DNA of 64,000 nt from Martelella endophytica (lineage in GTDB: Bacteria; Pseudomonadota; Alphaproteobacteria; Rhizobiales; Rhizobiaceae), in NCBI RefSeq assembly GCF_000960975.1, contig NZ_CP010803.1, positions 2,135,944-2,199,943 of the forward strand, given 5' to 3'. The notes beneath the pieces were generated by a model. It saw only the letters and a list, made by a program, of their open reading frames with translations. It searched no databases and had not been told where the DNA came from. Below are positions 7,712-17,448 of this stretch, piece by piece; position 1 is the stretch's first letter; every line of letters begins with the position of its first letter. The position numbers were made by a program, and so were the translations under genes.

Positions 7712-9019
7712 ATGCGCGCTGCGCAACCAAGTACAACGCCCTATTGGCATATGGATCTGCCGCCGGCGCCCGAAACGCTGGCGGAGCCCGGACGCAAGGC
7801 GGACCTGGTCGTTGTCGGTTCCGGCTATACCGGGCTGAATGCGGCGCTGGTTGCCGCGCGCGGCGGCCGTTCCGTTCTGGTGCTCGATGCCGAGGCTCCG
7901 GGGTTTGGTTGCTCGACGCGCAATGGCGGTCAGATCAGCACCAGCGTGAAGCCGTCGCTTGCGACGCTGACCGCGAAGTTCGGGGAAGAAAAAGCGCGCG
8001 CCCTTCGCGGGACCGGAGCCGATGCTCTCGACTGGTTCGGCCAGTTCATCGCGGATGAAGGGTTCGACTGCGATTTCGAGCGCAACGGCCGCTTTCACGC
8101 CGCCCATACGCCCGAGCATTACGAGGTGCTGGTGCGCGAGGCGGAAAAGCTGAGGCGCGACGAGGGGATTGAAACATTTGCCGTGCCGCGCGCGGAGCAG
8201 CACAAGGAGCTGGGCACCGACACCTATCATGGCGGCGTGATCTATCCGAAGCATTGCGCCATCCAGCCGGCGAAATACCACCGCGCCCTGATGCTGCGGG
8301 CGCTAGAAGCCGGTGTCGAAATTGCCGGGAATTGCCGGGTTTCCGGTATCGGGCGCAAGGATAGCGGCTTCGAGGTGATAACGGAAAAGGGGCCGGTTTC
8401 GGCACGCAACGTCCTGGTGGCGACCAATGGTTACACGACCGGGGCGACGCCATGGCTGCAGCGGCGCGTTATTCCGATCGGCAGCTATATGATTGCCACA
8501 GAGGAGCTGCCGGAAGGTGTGGTGGACCGGCTGTTTCCGACCGGACGGATCGCCAGCGATACCTGCAAGGTGCTCTATTACTATCGTGCCAGCCCCGACC
8601 GGAAACGCATTCTCTTTGGCGGTCGCGTGTCGGCCTCCGAGATGGATCCGGCCGTCAGCGGGCCGAGGCTCCGTGAAGCCATGATCCGCATCTTTCCGGA
8701 GCTTGCGAATGCTGCGATCACCCATTCCTGGTGCGGATATGTCGCCTATTCGTTCGATGAGCTTGCCCATACGGGCTGCCATGACGGCGTTCACTATGCG
8801 CTCGGCTATTGCGGCTCCGGCGTGTCGATGGCGAGCTATCTCGGCATGAAGGCCGGGCTGAAAATTCTGGGGTCGCCGGAGGGGCAGACCGCCTTCGATG
8901 ACCTGAAACATCCGACCCGGCCATTCTATTTCGGCAAGCCCTGGTTCTTGCCGGCAGCGGTGAGCTGGTACCGCTTCGTCGACAAGCACCCCTGGGCAGG
9001 CGGCAGACCGCATGTCTAG
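7712..9019 (+). CDS. FAD-dependent oxidoreductase of the DAO family (PuuB/OrdL-like)
   Basis: A 435-residue flavoprotein oxidase. An N-terminal ADP-binding fold (residues about 31-55, VVGSGYTGLNAAL) is followed by the CSTRNGGQIS segment typical of gamma-glutamylputrescine oxidase and related DAO enzymes. The SWCGYVAYSFDELAHTG and GYCGSGVSMASYLG parts of the FAD site are near the C-terminus. The expected reaction is oxidation of an amine to an aldehyde or imine with release of hydrogen peroxide. The start at 7712 follows AGGAA. It is under operator copy C and directly precedes a polyamine-type importer. No glutamylpolyamine synthetase lies nearby, so the substrate may be a free secondary or primary amine. 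Confidence 0.9.
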   Translation: MRAAQPSTTPYWHMDLPPAPETLAEPGRKADLVVVGSGYTGLNAALVAARGGRSVLVLDAEAPGFGCSTRNGGQISTSVKPSLATLTAKFGEEKARALRGTGADALDWFGQFIADEGFDCDFERNGRFHAAHTPEHYEVLVREAEKLRRDEGIETFAVPRAEQHKELGTDTYHGGVIYPKHCAIQPAKYHRALMLRALEAGVEIAGNCRVSGIGRKDSGFEVITEKGPVSARNVLVATNGYTTGATPWLQRRVIPIGSYMIATEELPEGVVDRLFPTGRIASDTCKVLYYYRASPDRKRILFGGRVSASEMDPAVSGPRLREAMIRIFPELANAAITHSWCGYVAYSFDELAHTGCHDGVHYALGYCGSGVSMASYLGMKAGLKILGSPEGQTAFDDLKHPTRPFYFGKPWFLPAAVSWYRFVDKHPWAGGRPHV

Positions 9020-9088
9020 CGGTATTCGGAGAAGGCGGACCTGAGCATACGAAATCTTTGAAAACTCTAAAAAGAGAAAGAGGGAAAA

Positions 9089-10132
9089 ATGAACAGCAGA
9101 TTGACTTTGACACTGGCAGCAACGCTACTCGCTTCGACGGCGATGGCGCAGGAGAATGAACTGACGGTCGCCTCTTGGGGCGGCTCGTTTCAGGAGGCCG
9201 AAAGCAAGGCGCTTTTTGAACCTGCTGCCGAGGCAATGGGCATTGACCTGACGCAGGAAACCTATAGCGGCATGTCGGATGTCCGCCTTCAGGTTCAAAC
9301 GGGGCAGGTGACCTTCGATCTGGTCGCCAGCGGAACGGGGTCCGCGGCGCGTGCCGGCGCGGAAGGCCTGCTCGAACCCATCGACTATGATGTCGTCGAC
9401 GTCTCTCACTTCCTCGAAGGCACCTATTCCGACTACTGCGTCGGCAGCGATGTGTTTTCCACGACCTATGCCTGGAACACCGACACTTACGGCGAAGACG
9501 GCCCCGATAGCTGGGCGGATTTCTGGGATGTAGAAAAGTTTCCGGGCAGCCGGGCCTATCGCGGCAACAGCGTTGCCGGCGCGCTGGAACCGGCCCTGAT
9601 GGCCGATGGCGTTGCGCCTGAGGATGTCTATAGCGTTCTTGATTCCGAAGAAGGCATCGAACGCGCCATCGACAAGATCCGCGAACTGAAGCCGCATATC
9701 GAGGTGTTCTGGTCTTCGGGTGCGCAGCAGGCGCAGCTGATGAAAGATGGCGAAGTCGACATGACTACCGGCTGGAACGGTCGTTTCGACACCGCTGCCC
9801 GTGACGGCGGCAAGGTCGCATACAGCTTCAATCAGGGCCTGGCCGACGTTGACTGCTTTGCCATCCCGAAGGGCGCGCCTCACAAGGACCTGGCAATGAA
9901 GTTCCTGGCGGAAATTTCCAAGCCGGAATACCAGGACGACCTGCCGAAATACATCACCTACGGCCCCACCAACACGCTGGCCTATGAGACGGGCGAGATC
10001 TCGCCGGAGGTGGCCGCCATGCTTCCGTCCTCTCCGGAGAACGCTGCGAAGCAGCTTCCGATCTCGCTTGAGTGGTATATCAAGTGGGAAACGACGGCGA
10101 ATGAGATGTATCAGGAAATGCTGACCGAATAG
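9089..10132 (+). CDS. Periplasmic solute-binding protein, PotD/spermidine-putrescine type
   Basis: A 347-residue periplasmic binding protein for a PotABC-like importer. Residues 1-20 are a Sec signal ending in AMA, with cleavage before QEN. The mature part begins LTVASWGGSF, a hallmark of the polyamine/iron class, and has the TTGWNGR hinge segment. The start at 9089 follows AGAGGGA. It is first of a run of transport genes (ATPase, two permeases) and follows the oxidase by 69 bp. Ligand is probably a cationic amine or amino alcohol. Confidence 0.9.
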   Translation: MNSRLTLTLAATLLASTAMAQENELTVASWGGSFQEAESKALFEPAAEAMGIDLTQETYSGMSDVRLQVQTGQVTFDLVASGTGSAARAGAEGLLEPIDYDVVDVSHFLEGTYSDYCVGSDVFSTTYAWNTDTYGEDGPDSWADFWDVEKFPGSRAYRGNSVAGALEPALMADGVAPEDVYSVLDSEEGIERAIDKIRELKPHIEVFWSSGAQQAQLMKDGEVDMTTGWNGRFDTAARDGGKVAYSFNQGLADVDCFAIPKGAPHKDLAMKFLAEISKPEYQDDLPKYITYGPTNTLAYETGEISPEVAAMLPSSPENAAKQLPISLEWYIKWETTANEMYQEMLTE

Positions 10133-10160
10133 GTGCCTGCCTGTTCTTGAACTCTGGGAT

Positions 10161-10188
10161 GGCGCGTGGCCCGTCGGGGCTGCGCGCC
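10161..10188 (+). repeat. Intergenic hairpin after the binding-protein gene
   Basis: GGCGCG (10161-10166) pairs with CGCGCC (10183-10188), with further GC pairing inside. It lies 28 bases after the binding-protein stop and before the ATPase, a position where hairpins often stabilise the abundant binding-protein transcript. Confidence 0.45.
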
Positions 10189-10243
10189 GCCCCCGGGCAT
10201 TCCTTGATTCCCAATCATTCAAGCTCCCTAGGGAGGACCGGCC

Positions 10244-11332
10244 TTGACGGCTCGAAATACCGAAGCGCTGCCGATTAGCGTCAGCCACGTTACCAAGACC
10301 TACGGAAAAGTTCACGCGCTCGACGATGTCTCGCTGGAGGTCAGGAGCGGTGAATTCCTGACCCTTCTCGGCCCTTCCGGCTCCGGCAAGACCACGCTGC
10401 TGATGGTTCTGGCGGGCTTTACCCGGCCTGATAGCGGCAGCCTGAAATTCGGCGATCGCGAAGTGATCCGCCTGGCGCCGCACTTGCGCGATGTCGGCAT
10501 GACGTTTCAGAACTATGCACTGTTTCCGCATATGACCGTGGCGGGCAATGTTTCCTATCCGCTAAAGCTCAGAAAAGTGCCCAAGGCCGAGATTGCCGAG
10601 CGTGTCGAAAATGCGCTGGAAACCGTGCAGCTCGGCGGCTATGGCGATCGTCGCATCACCCAACTTTCCGGCGGTCAGCGCCAGCGCGTGGCCCTTGCCC
10701 GCTCGATCGTCTTCGAACCGCGCATCCTTCTGATGGACGAGCCGCTTTCCGCGCTCGACAAGAAGCTGCGCGATCAGATGCAGATCGAACTGCGCCATCT
10801 GCACGAAAAGCTCGGCATGACCACGGTTTACGTGACCCATGACCAGCGCGAGGCGTTGACCATGTCGGACCGCATCGCCGTCGTGAACCACGGCCGGATC
10901 ATGCAGCTGGCCGCCCCGCGCGATCTTTACGAGCAGCCCGCCAATCGTTTCGTTGCCGACTTCATCGGCGATTCAACCTTCCTGTCGGTTCGCCGTCATG
11001 GCGATGGCGTTGCCTTCGGCGACATGCCGCTGAAGATTGCCGGTTCGGTGCCGGATGCCAAGGATCTGCAGCTGATGATCCGCCCGGAGCGCATCACGCT
11101 TGCGCGCGACAATAACGGCGAAAGCAGCAACCGTTTTTCCGCGGTGGCGCGTGAAGTGGTCTATCAGGGCGACAGCTACCTGCTGCAATCGGAACTTTCG
11201 GATGGCACTTTGATCACCATGCGCGGCGCCGTTCGCGGGGCCAATCTGTCCGTCATGCCTTCGGTTGGCGACAAGGTGATGCTGAACCTCGAGCCTGATG
11301 ATGCGGTCGTCATCGACGGAAGCGAGGAGTGA
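10244..11332 (+). CDS. ABC transporter ATP-binding protein, PotA-like
   Basis: A 362-residue ATPase energising the polyamine-type importer. Walker A GPSGSGKT lies at residues 43-50, followed by the Q-loop in TFQNYALFPHMT, the [13 protein letters not shown] signature, LLMDEPLSALD Walker B and the H-loop in VTHDQREAL. A C-terminal TOBE-like domain (from about residue 240) carries MIRPERI. The start is a TTG with AGGGAGGA about seven bases upstream. Permease genes follow one base after its stop. Confidence 0.95.
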   Translation: MTARNTEALPISVSHVTKTYGKVHALDDVSLEVRSGEFLTLLGPSGSGKTTLLMVLAGFTRPDSGSLKFGDREVIRLAPHLRDVGMTFQNYALFPHMTVAGNVSYPLKLRKVPKAEIAERVENALETVQLGGYGDRRITQLSGGQRQRVALARSIVFEPRILLMDEPLSALDKKLRDQMQIELRHLHEKLGMTTVYVTHDQREALTMSDRIAVVNHGRIMQLAAPRDLYEQPANRFVADFIGDSTFLSVRRHGDGVAFGDMPLKIAGSVPDAKDLQLMIRPERITLARDNNGESSNRFSAVAREVVYQGDSYLLQSELSDGTLITMRGAVRGANLSVMPSVGDKVMLNLEPDDAVVIDGSEE

Positions 11333-11333
11333 C

Positions 11334-12227
11334 ATGGCTGCATCTTTTGCCAACGGCGCCAATGCTGCCGGATTGAAGCACGATGAGCGTGTTGAAAAGC
11401 TGAAGCTCTTCGGCCTCAGCGCGCCCGCCTTGCTGATCGTTTTCGTGGTCCTCGTGATCCCGGTCGGCTGGCTGTTTTATCTCTCCTTCATCGGCGCGGA
11501 CGGCACGTTCTCGCTTGAAAACTATGCGCGGATGATTGACCGCAGTTCCTACCGCCGCATTTTCCTGATGACCTTCGAGGTCAGCGTTCTGACAACCGCG
11601 CTGACGATCCTGATCGGCTATCCGATGGCCTATTTCCTGGCGCAGCTGCCCAACCGGCTCGCCAGTATCTTCATGATCGCCGTGCTGCTGCCGTTCTGGA
11701 CCTCGCTGCTGGTGCGCACTTATGCCTGGCTGGTGTTGCTGCAGAAGCAGGGGCTGATCAATCAATGGGCGATCGCGCTCGGGCTCTGGGATGAGCCGAT
11801 CAAGATGGTGCATGACCTGAACGGCACGCTGATCGGCATGGTTCACATCATGCTGCCCTTCCTCATTCTGCCGACCTATGGCGCGATGAAATCGATCGAC
11901 CGCGATCTGATGAAGGCCGCGTCCAATCTCGGGGCATCGCCGAAACACGCATTCTGGACGGTGTTCTTCCCGCTCACCATTCCCGGCCTTTTCGCCGGCG
12001 CGCTGATGGTCTTCATCCTCTGCCTCGGCTTCTACGTGACGCCTGCGGTTCTGGGCGGCGGCAAGGTCATCATGGTGTCGATGAAGATCGTTTCCAATAT
12101 CGAGATGTTCGTGAACTGGGGGGCGGCGAGCGCGCTTGGCGTGGTGCTGCTGATCATGACCATGATCATTCTCTGGGTCGCCTCCAAATTCCTCAACCTC
12201 GACCGGATCGCAGGAGGCGGGCACTGA
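11334..12227 (+). CDS. ABC transporter permease, PotB-like
   Basis: A 297-residue inner-membrane permease with six predicted membrane segments. The first is at residues about 22-47, and the LMKAASNLGASPKHAF coupling loop contacts the ATPase. The start at 11334 is one base after the ATPase stop with GAGGAG as ribosome site; an in-frame start at 11298 would overlap the ATPase. It overlaps the next permease by one base, TGATG. Confidence 0.93.
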   Translation: MAASFANGANAAGLKHDERVEKLKLFGLSAPALLIVFVVLVIPVGWLFYLSFIGADGTFSLENYARMIDRSSYRRIFLMTFEVSVLTTALTILIGYPMAYFLAQLPNRLASIFMIAVLLPFWTSLLVRTYAWLVLLQKQGLINQWAIALGLWDEPIKMVHDLNGTLIGMVHIMLPFLILPTYGAMKSIDRDLMKAASNLGASPKHAFWTVFFPLTIPGLFAGALMVFILCLGFYVTPAVLGGGKVIMVSMKIVSNIEMFVNWGAASALGVVLLIMTMIILWVASKFLNLDRIAGGGH

Positions 12228-13051
12228 TGCTGAACTGGCTTAAATCCCCCGCAACCGAAACGCAGATCACCCATGGCGGCAGGCTCTGGCTCTATGCGCT
12301 GGCAACATTGATCATCCTGTTCCTCGTCGTGCCGACACTGATCGTGATCCCGATGTCGTTTTCCGACAGTCAGTATCTGGAGTTTCCGCCGCAGCACTGG
12401 TCGCTCAGGTGGTACGAGCACTATTTCGGGTCTGACGAATGGATGCGGGCGACCTGGACCTCGATCAAGGTCGCGATCCTGACCATGGTTGTCGCAACGC
12501 CGGTTGGCGTGCTCGCGGCCTATGCCTTGCACACCGCGAAAATGCCGGTGGTCCGACTTGCCTTCGTGTTGCTGATCACGCCGATGATGGTGCCGCTGGT
12601 TCTGGTGGCGGTCGGCGCCTTCTATGTCTATGTCAAGCTGAACATCCTCTACACCGTCACGGGCCTGGTGCTTGCCCATACGGTGCTTGCCATGCCGCTA
12701 GTGGTGATCGTCATCGGATCGGCGTTCAAGACCTTCGATATGGCCCAGGAGAATGCGGCCCGCTCGCTTGGCGCGCCGCGATGGAAGGCCTTTCTGACGG
12801 TGACCCTGCCGCAAATCCGCTTTGCCGTGGTCACGGCGGCGCTGTTGTCCTTCCTGACGTCGTTCGACGAGGTGGTCGTGGCGATGTTCATCTCCGGCGG
12901 CGACAACCCGACGCTGACGCGCAACATGTTCAATGCGCTCAGAGACCAGATCGATCCGACCATCGCCTCCATCTCGACGATCATGATCCTGGTCACGACC
13001 TCGATGATGGTGCTGGCGCAGGTCTTTGGCGGCAACAGGTCTTCGGAGTGA
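12227..13051 (+). CDS. ABC transporter permease, PotC-like
   Basis: A 274-residue partner permease with six membrane segments and the AQENAARSLGAPRWKAF coupling loop. The start codon overlaps the stop of the preceding permease, so the pair is translationally coupled. It completes a PotDABC-type importer. The following genes (cupin, GMC dehydrogenase, eutBC) are tightly spaced, so the transported compound is probably the substrate of those enzymes. Confidence 0.93.
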   Translation: MLNWLKSPATETQITHGGRLWLYALATLIILFLVVPTLIVIPMSFSDSQYLEFPPQHWSLRWYEHYFGSDEWMRATWTSIKVAILTMVVATPVGVLAAYALHTAKMPVVRLAFVLLITPMMVPLVLVAVGAFYVYVKLNILYTVTGLVLAHTVLAMPLVVIVIGSAFKTFDMAQENAARSLGAPRWKAFLTVTLPQIRFAVVTAALLSFLTSFDEVVVAMFISGGDNPTLTRNMFNALRDQIDPTIASISTIMILVTTSMMVLAQVFGGNRSSE

Positions 13052-13067
13052 GCGTGAGGTACATGAA

Positions 13068-13424
13068 ATGACAAGTCTCGAAGCCTTTGCCGCACTTGGC
13101 GACGTCAAGCTCGGCCCGTTCAAGCCGAAGCCGACAACCCTGACCGACGGCCAGGAAGAAGCCTCCGCGATGCTGTGGTCGTCGCCCGATGGCGCCACCA
13201 GGATCGGCGTCTGGGAATGCACGCCGGGCCGCTTCACCGCTGACCGTACCAGCGCGGGCGAATATTGCCACATCATCTCCGGCAGCGCCTCTGTCAAGAA
13301 CGCCGATGGCAGCGGCGAACGCAGGCTAGCCGCCGGTGCCCTTCTGGTTTTGCCGCAGGGCTGGGCGGGCGAGTGGGAAATCCACGAGCATGTCCGCAAG
13401 CTCTTCATCATCGAGGCGCGCTGA
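13068..13424 (+). CDS. Small cupin-domain protein (DUF861/EutQ-like)
   Basis: A single-domain cupin of 118 residues. [12 protein letters not shown] is the first cupin motif and [15 protein letters not shown] contains the second. Similar small cupins sit beside DAO oxidases and polyamine transporters in many Proteobacteria and are often uncharacterised. The metal-binding histidine set looks incomplete, because only one His is obvious in motif 1. The start at 13068 follows GAGGT. It is four bases before the GMC gene. It may bind a pathway intermediate, but no reaction can be assigned. Confidence 0.8.
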   Translation: MTSLEAFAALGDVKLGPFKPKPTTLTDGQEEASAMLWSSPDGATRIGVWECTPGRFTADRTSAGEYCHIISGSASVKNADGSGERRLAAGALLVLPQGWAGEWEIHEHVRKLFIIEAR

Positions 13425-13428
13425 CACC

Positions 13429-15045
13429 ATGGCGGAATTCGACTTCATCGTCGTCGGCGCCGGTTCCGCCGGCTCCGTGCTCGCCAACCGGCTTTCGGAA
13501 AACGGTCGTTTCTCGGTCCTGCTTCTGGAGGCGGGCGGCTCGGACCGGTCCTTCTGGCTGATGATGCCGATCGGCTACGGAAAGGCGTTTTACGACAAGC
13601 GCTATAACTGGATGTACATGACCGAGCCCGACGAAGGGCTCGGCGGACGGCCTTCCTACTGGCCGCGCGGCAAGGCGCTTGGCGGCTCCAGCGCCATCAA
13701 CGCGATGATCTTCGTGCGCGGCCATCGTTCGGATTTCGATGGCTGGGCGGCGATGGGCAATCCCGGCTGGGGCTTTGACGATGTTCTGCCCTATTTCAAG
13801 AAGCTCGAGAGCAATGATCGCGGCGCAAGCGCGATGCGCGGCGGCGATGGCCCGCTGACGATCGAGAGCAAGGAAAAGGACAGCCACCCGACATGCAGCA
13901 ATTTCATCAGGGCCAGCGCGGAAGCAGGCTTTGCCGAAAACGACGATTTCAACGGGTCGTCGCTTGAGGGTGTCGGCATCTACCAGATCACCACCAAGGG
14001 CGGGATGCGCATGTCGGCGGCGCGGGCCTATCTGCGCCCGGCGATGACGCGTAAAAATCTGAAGGTCGAGACCCATGCGCTGACCGAGAAGATCCTGTTC
14101 GATGGGACAAGGGCGGTTGGTGCCCGCTATCGCCGTAACGGTGTCGCGCATGAGGCGAGGGCGCGTCGCGAGGTGATTGTTTCCGCTGGCGCGATCAACT
14201 CGCCGCTCTTGCTGCAGCTTTCCGGCATCGGCCCCGGCGCGCTGCTGCAGCGCCACGGCATCCCGGTCGTGAGCGCGCGCGAAGGCGTCGGCCGGCATCT
14301 GCAGGACCACCTCTGCATCGACTACATGTTCACCTCGAAGGTGCCGACGCTGAACGACCAGCTCTCGCCCCTGATGGGACGCTTGCGCTTTGGTCTGCAA
14401 TATCTTCTGACCCGCACCGGCCCCCTGTCGCTCGGCATCAACCATGCGGGCGGTTTCGTGCGCTCGCGACCGGATCTCGATCAGCCGAACATGCAGCTTT
14501 TTTATTCGCCGATGAGCTATTCCAAGGCTCCCCCCGGCGAACGGCCATTGATGAAGCCCGATCCGTTTTCCGGCTTCCTGCTTGGCGCTCAGCCGACGCG
14601 ACCGACAAGCCGGGGCTATCTGGAAATCAGAAGCGCCGATCCGGCGGCAGCGCCAGTCATCCATCCGAACTATCTGTCGACCGAATTTGACCGCCAGGAA
14701 ATGATTGCCGCCTCGCGCCTTGTGCGCAGGCTCGCGGAGGCGCCGTCTCTGGCCGCCATCATTGAGGCGGAAGTCGAGCCGGGACCGGATGTGCACTCGG
14801 ATGAGGCGTTGCTTGAGGATGCGCGCAAACGGGCGGGCACTGTCTTTCACCCGGTCAGCACTTGCCGCATGGGGCCGGACGCTCAGACCGATGTCGTCGA
14901 TGCTTCGCTGAAGGTTTATGGCGCCGAGGCGCTCAGGGTCGTCGATGCCTCGATTTTCCCGACGCTGACCTCCGGTAATACCAATGCACCGACCATCATG
15001 GTGGCGGAGAAGGCCGCAGACCTCATCCTTCACGCACATCGGTGA
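13429..15045 (+). CDS. GMC-family FAD oxidoreductase (choline/alcohol dehydrogenase-like)
   Basis: A 538-residue GMC flavoprotein that oxidises an alcohol to an aldehyde. The N-terminal FAD-binding motif [17 protein letters not shown] begins at residue 6. The GMC signature [18 protein letters not shown] lies near residues 80-97, and the catalytic His region is HPVSTCRMG near residue 480, followed by [17 protein letters not shown]. Choline dehydrogenase BetA is the best-known relative, but betaine genes (betB, betI) are not adjacent. With eutBC downstream, an amino-alcohol substrate is plausible. The start at 13429 follows the cupin stop by four bases; an upstream in-frame ATG at 13336 lies inside the cupin gene. 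Confidence 0.92.
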   Translation: MAEFDFIVVGAGSAGSVLANRLSENGRFSVLLLEAGGSDRSFWLMMPIGYGKAFYDKRYNWMYMTEPDEGLGGRPSYWPRGKALGGSSAINAMIFVRGHRSDFDGWAAMGNPGWGFDDVLPYFKKLESNDRGASAMRGGDGPLTIESKEKDSHPTCSNFIRASAEAGFAENDDFNGSSLEGVGIYQITTKGGMRMSAARAYLRPAMTRKNLKVETHALTEKILFDGTRAVGARYRRNGVAHEARARREVIVSAGAINSPLLLQLSGIGPGALLQRHGIPVVSAREGVGRHLQDHLCIDYMFTSKVPTLNDQLSPLMGRLRFGLQYLLTRTGPLSLGINHAGGFVRSRPDLDQPNMQLFYSPMSYSKAPPGERPLMKPDPFSGFLLGAQPTRPTSRGYLEIRSADPAAAPVIHPNYLSTEFDRQEMIAASRLVRRLAEAPSLAAIIEAEVEPGPDVHSDEALLEDARKRAGTVFHPVSTCRMGPDAQTDVVDASLKVYGAEALRVVDASIFPTLTSGNTNAPTIMVAEKAADLILHAHR

Positions 15046-15118
15046 TTTGTGACTGACTGCTCTCTCGTCTCCGCAGGCTGGAGGGAACGAAGAAAGCCCC
15101 GAAAAAAGAGAATAGCCG

Positions 15119-16495
15119 ATGACATATCGCATCAATGCCGGAGGCACGCTTTGGTGTTTTGAGGATCTGAAGACCTTGATGGCGAAGGCGACGCCGGCGC
15201 GCTCGGGCGACCGACTGGCCGGTGTCGCGGCGCAAAGCGCGGAAGAAAGCGTTGCCGCGCGGATGGCGCTCGCCGAAGTTCCACTGCGGACCTTCCTTTC
15301 CGACGTGCTGATCCCCTACGAGGATGACGAGGTTACGCGCCTGATCATCGACAGCCACGACGCGGTGGCCTTCCGCGAGATTGCCCATCTGACCGTCGGC
15401 GACTTCCGCAATTTCGTGCTCTCGGAGAAGGTCGACACCGCCACGCTTTCCCGTATTGCCCCCGGCATCACGCCGGAAATGGCGGCCGCCGTCTCCAAAC
15501 TGATGCGCAATCAGGACCTGATCCTGGCGGCGAAAAAATGCCGGGTGGTGACGAAATTCCGAAATACGATCGGCCTTGAAGGCCGCATGTCGGTGCGGCT
15601 GCAGCCGAACCACCCGTCCGATGACCGCTTGGGTATTGCCGCCTCGATCGTCGATGGTCTGCTCTATGGCTGCGGCGATGCGGTGATCGGCATCAATCCG
15701 GCTTCCGACAATGTCGCGGTGCTTTCCGATCTTGTCGAGATGCTGGCCGGGATCATCGATCGTTACGAAATCCCGACGCAGTCCTGCATTCTGACCCATG
15801 TCACGACGTCGATCGAAATGGTCAATCGCGGACTGCCGGTCGATCTCGTCTTCCAGTCGATCGCCGGGACGCAAAAGGCCAATACCTCCTTCGGCATTTC
15901 GCTTGATATGCTGCGGGAAGGTTATGAAGCGGGCCTCTCCCTCAAGCGCGGCACGGTCGGCGAGAATGTCATGTACTTCGAAACCGGCCAGGGCTCCGCC
16001 TTGTCGGCGGACGCCCATTTCGGCTGCGACCAGCAGACGCTCGAAGCGCGCGCATATGGCGTGGCTCGTGCGTTCTCGCCGTTGCTCGTCAACACCGTAG
16101 TCGGCTTCATCGGGCCGGAATATCTCTATGACGGCAAAGAGATTATCCGCGCGGGATTGGAGGACCATTTCTGCGGCAAGCTGCTCGGCGTGCCGATGGG
16201 CTGCGACATCTGCTATACCAACCACGCGGAGGCTGACCAGGATGACATGGACACGCTGATGACCGTTCTGGGCGCGGCCGGGGTAAGTTTCATCATGGGC
16301 ATTCCCGGCTCCGACGACGTGATGCTGAACTACCAGTCGACCTCCTTCCACGACCAGCTCTATCTTCGCGACGTGCTCGGGCTGAAGCGAGCGCCGGAAT
16401 TCGAGGCGTGGCTGGAAAAGGTGCGGGTCGCCGATCGGGATGGCCGCCTCTTGCCGCAGGATGACGCACAGAGCCTGTTGAGGATTGCCTCATGA
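15119..16495 (+). CDS. eutB: Ethanolamine ammonia-lyase large subunit EutB
   Basis: A 458-residue catalytic subunit of adenosylcobalamin-dependent ethanolamine ammonia-lyase, which turns ethanolamine into acetaldehyde and ammonia. Length and the motifs RLQPNHPSDD, GDAVIGINPASDN, CILTHVTTSIE, FQSIAGTQKANTSFGI, GQGSALSADAH and CDICYTNHAEADQDD are those of the family. No microcompartment shell genes, eutA reactivase or eutH permease are nearby, which matches the simple cytosolic version found in many alpha- and actinobacteria. Placement in a polyamine-type import operon with a GMC dehydrogenase is less usual. Confidence 0.97.
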   Translation: MTYRINAGGTLWCFEDLKTLMAKATPARSGDRLAGVAAQSAEESVAARMALAEVPLRTFLSDVLIPYEDDEVTRLIIDSHDAVAFREIAHLTVGDFRNFVLSEKVDTATLSRIAPGITPEMAAAVSKLMRNQDLILAAKKCRVVTKFRNTIGLEGRMSVRLQPNHPSDDRLGIAASIVDGLLYGCGDAVIGINPASDNVAVLSDLVEMLAGIIDRYEIPTQSCILTHVTTSIEMVNRGLPVDLVFQSIAGTQKANTSFGISLDMLREGYEAGLSLKRGTVGENVMYFETGQGSALSADAHFGCDQQTLEARAYGVARAFSPLLVNTVVGFIGPEYLYDGKEIIRAGLEDHFCGKLLGVPMGCDICYTNHAEADQDDMDTLMTVLGAAGVSFIMGIPGSDDVMLNYQSTSFHDQLYLRDVLGLKRAPEFEAWLEKVRVADRDGRLLPQDDAQSLLRIAS

Positions 16496-17262
16496 GCGGC
16501 GAAGGCACGACCAGACGAATGCAGGACCCCTGGGCGGGTCTCAGGCGGTTCACCGATGCCCGCATCGCCATCGGCCGGTCAGGCGCATCATTGCCGACGG
16601 AGGAGGTGCTGGCCTTCGCGCTTGCCCATGCACGCGCCCGTGATGCTGTCCACACGACCTTCGAGCGGGAGCCGATCGAGCAAGGGCTTCAGGCCCTCGG
16701 TCTTGCAACTATCCGCGCGTCAAGCCGTGTGCCTGACCGCGCCACCTATCTGGCTCGGCCTGATCTCGGGCGTCGGCTGTCACAGGCTTCGGCGGATGCG
16801 ATTGCCGCGCTCGATCCCGCGCCGTCCGATATCGCGATCGTCATTGCCGACGGCCTGTCGACCACGGCGGTGGCCGAGAACGCAATCACCTTCGTCAGTC
16901 ATCTTCTGCCGATGTTACGCAAGATCAACCTCACGCTTGCGCCGGTCGCCATCGTTGAAAATGGTCGCGTGGCGCTTGGCGACGAGATTGGCGCACTTCT
17001 GAAAGCCCGGATGGTGATCATGGCCATCGGCGAACGGCCGGGCCTGTCCTCCGTTGACAGTCTCGGCGCCTATCTCACCTTCGGACCGAAGCTTGGCCGC
17101 TCCGATGCGGAGCGCAACTGCATCTCCAATATCCGCCCCGCCGGGCTGAAGCCGCCGGTTGCCGCCGACAAGGCCTTCTGGCTGACCCGCGAGGCCCTGC
17201 GCCGCGGATTGACAGGCGTGAACCTGAAAGAGGAAACAGAAGCGCTCATTGCTGAGCGCTGA
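16492..17262 (+). CDS. eutC: Ethanolamine ammonia-lyase small subunit EutC
   Basis: The 256-residue small subunit that helps bind adenosylcobalamin. Recognisable parts are DARIAIGRSGASLPT, the VIADGLSTTAV stretch, GERPGLSSVDSLGAYLTFGP and the final RNCISNIRPAGL. The ATG overlaps the eutB stop (ATGA), so expression is coupled. It ends the long island operon; the converging AraC gene ends 186 bp further on, with nothing else recognisable between. Confidence 0.97.
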   Translation: MSGEGTTRRMQDPWAGLRRFTDARIAIGRSGASLPTEEVLAFALAHARARDAVHTTFEREPIEQGLQALGLATIRASSRVPDRATYLARPDLGRRLSQASADAIAALDPAPSDIAIVIADGLSTTAVAENAITFVSHLLPMLRKINLTLAPVAIVENGRVALGDEIGALLKARMVIMAIGERPGLSSVDSLGAYLTFGPKLGRSDAERNCISNIRPAGLKPPVAADKAFWLTREALRRGLTGVNLKEETEALIAER

Positions 17263-17448
17263 CATGCCGCGCCCCTCGGGAACTCAAGGTGCCTCCCTGG
17301 CGGCTTTCATTCGGGATGAAAAGCCGGTCTGTCGTGGCGGCTGGATTGGCATCTGGCCTTTCGTTCAGCTCTATGTGCGGTCACCGGAAGATCGCCGCTG
17401 CGTATTGTCGTCGGTCGAAGAGCCCTTCTCGCGTTCCGCAGAATGCGC

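Noticed and set aside
7712..9019. Complete Puu putrescine pathway
   Set aside because: The oxidase resembles PuuB but no gamma-glutamylputrescine synthetase (PuuA) or hydrolase (PuuD) is in the window.
13408..15147. 579-codon open frame opposite the GMC gene
   Set aside because: Shadow of a high-GC coding sequence; Arg/Ala/His-rich with no family motif, while the plus strand has a full GMC enzyme.
15119..17262. Ethanolamine microcompartment locus
   Set aside because: No shell proteins, eutA, eutH, eutD or eutE homologues are present near eutBC.
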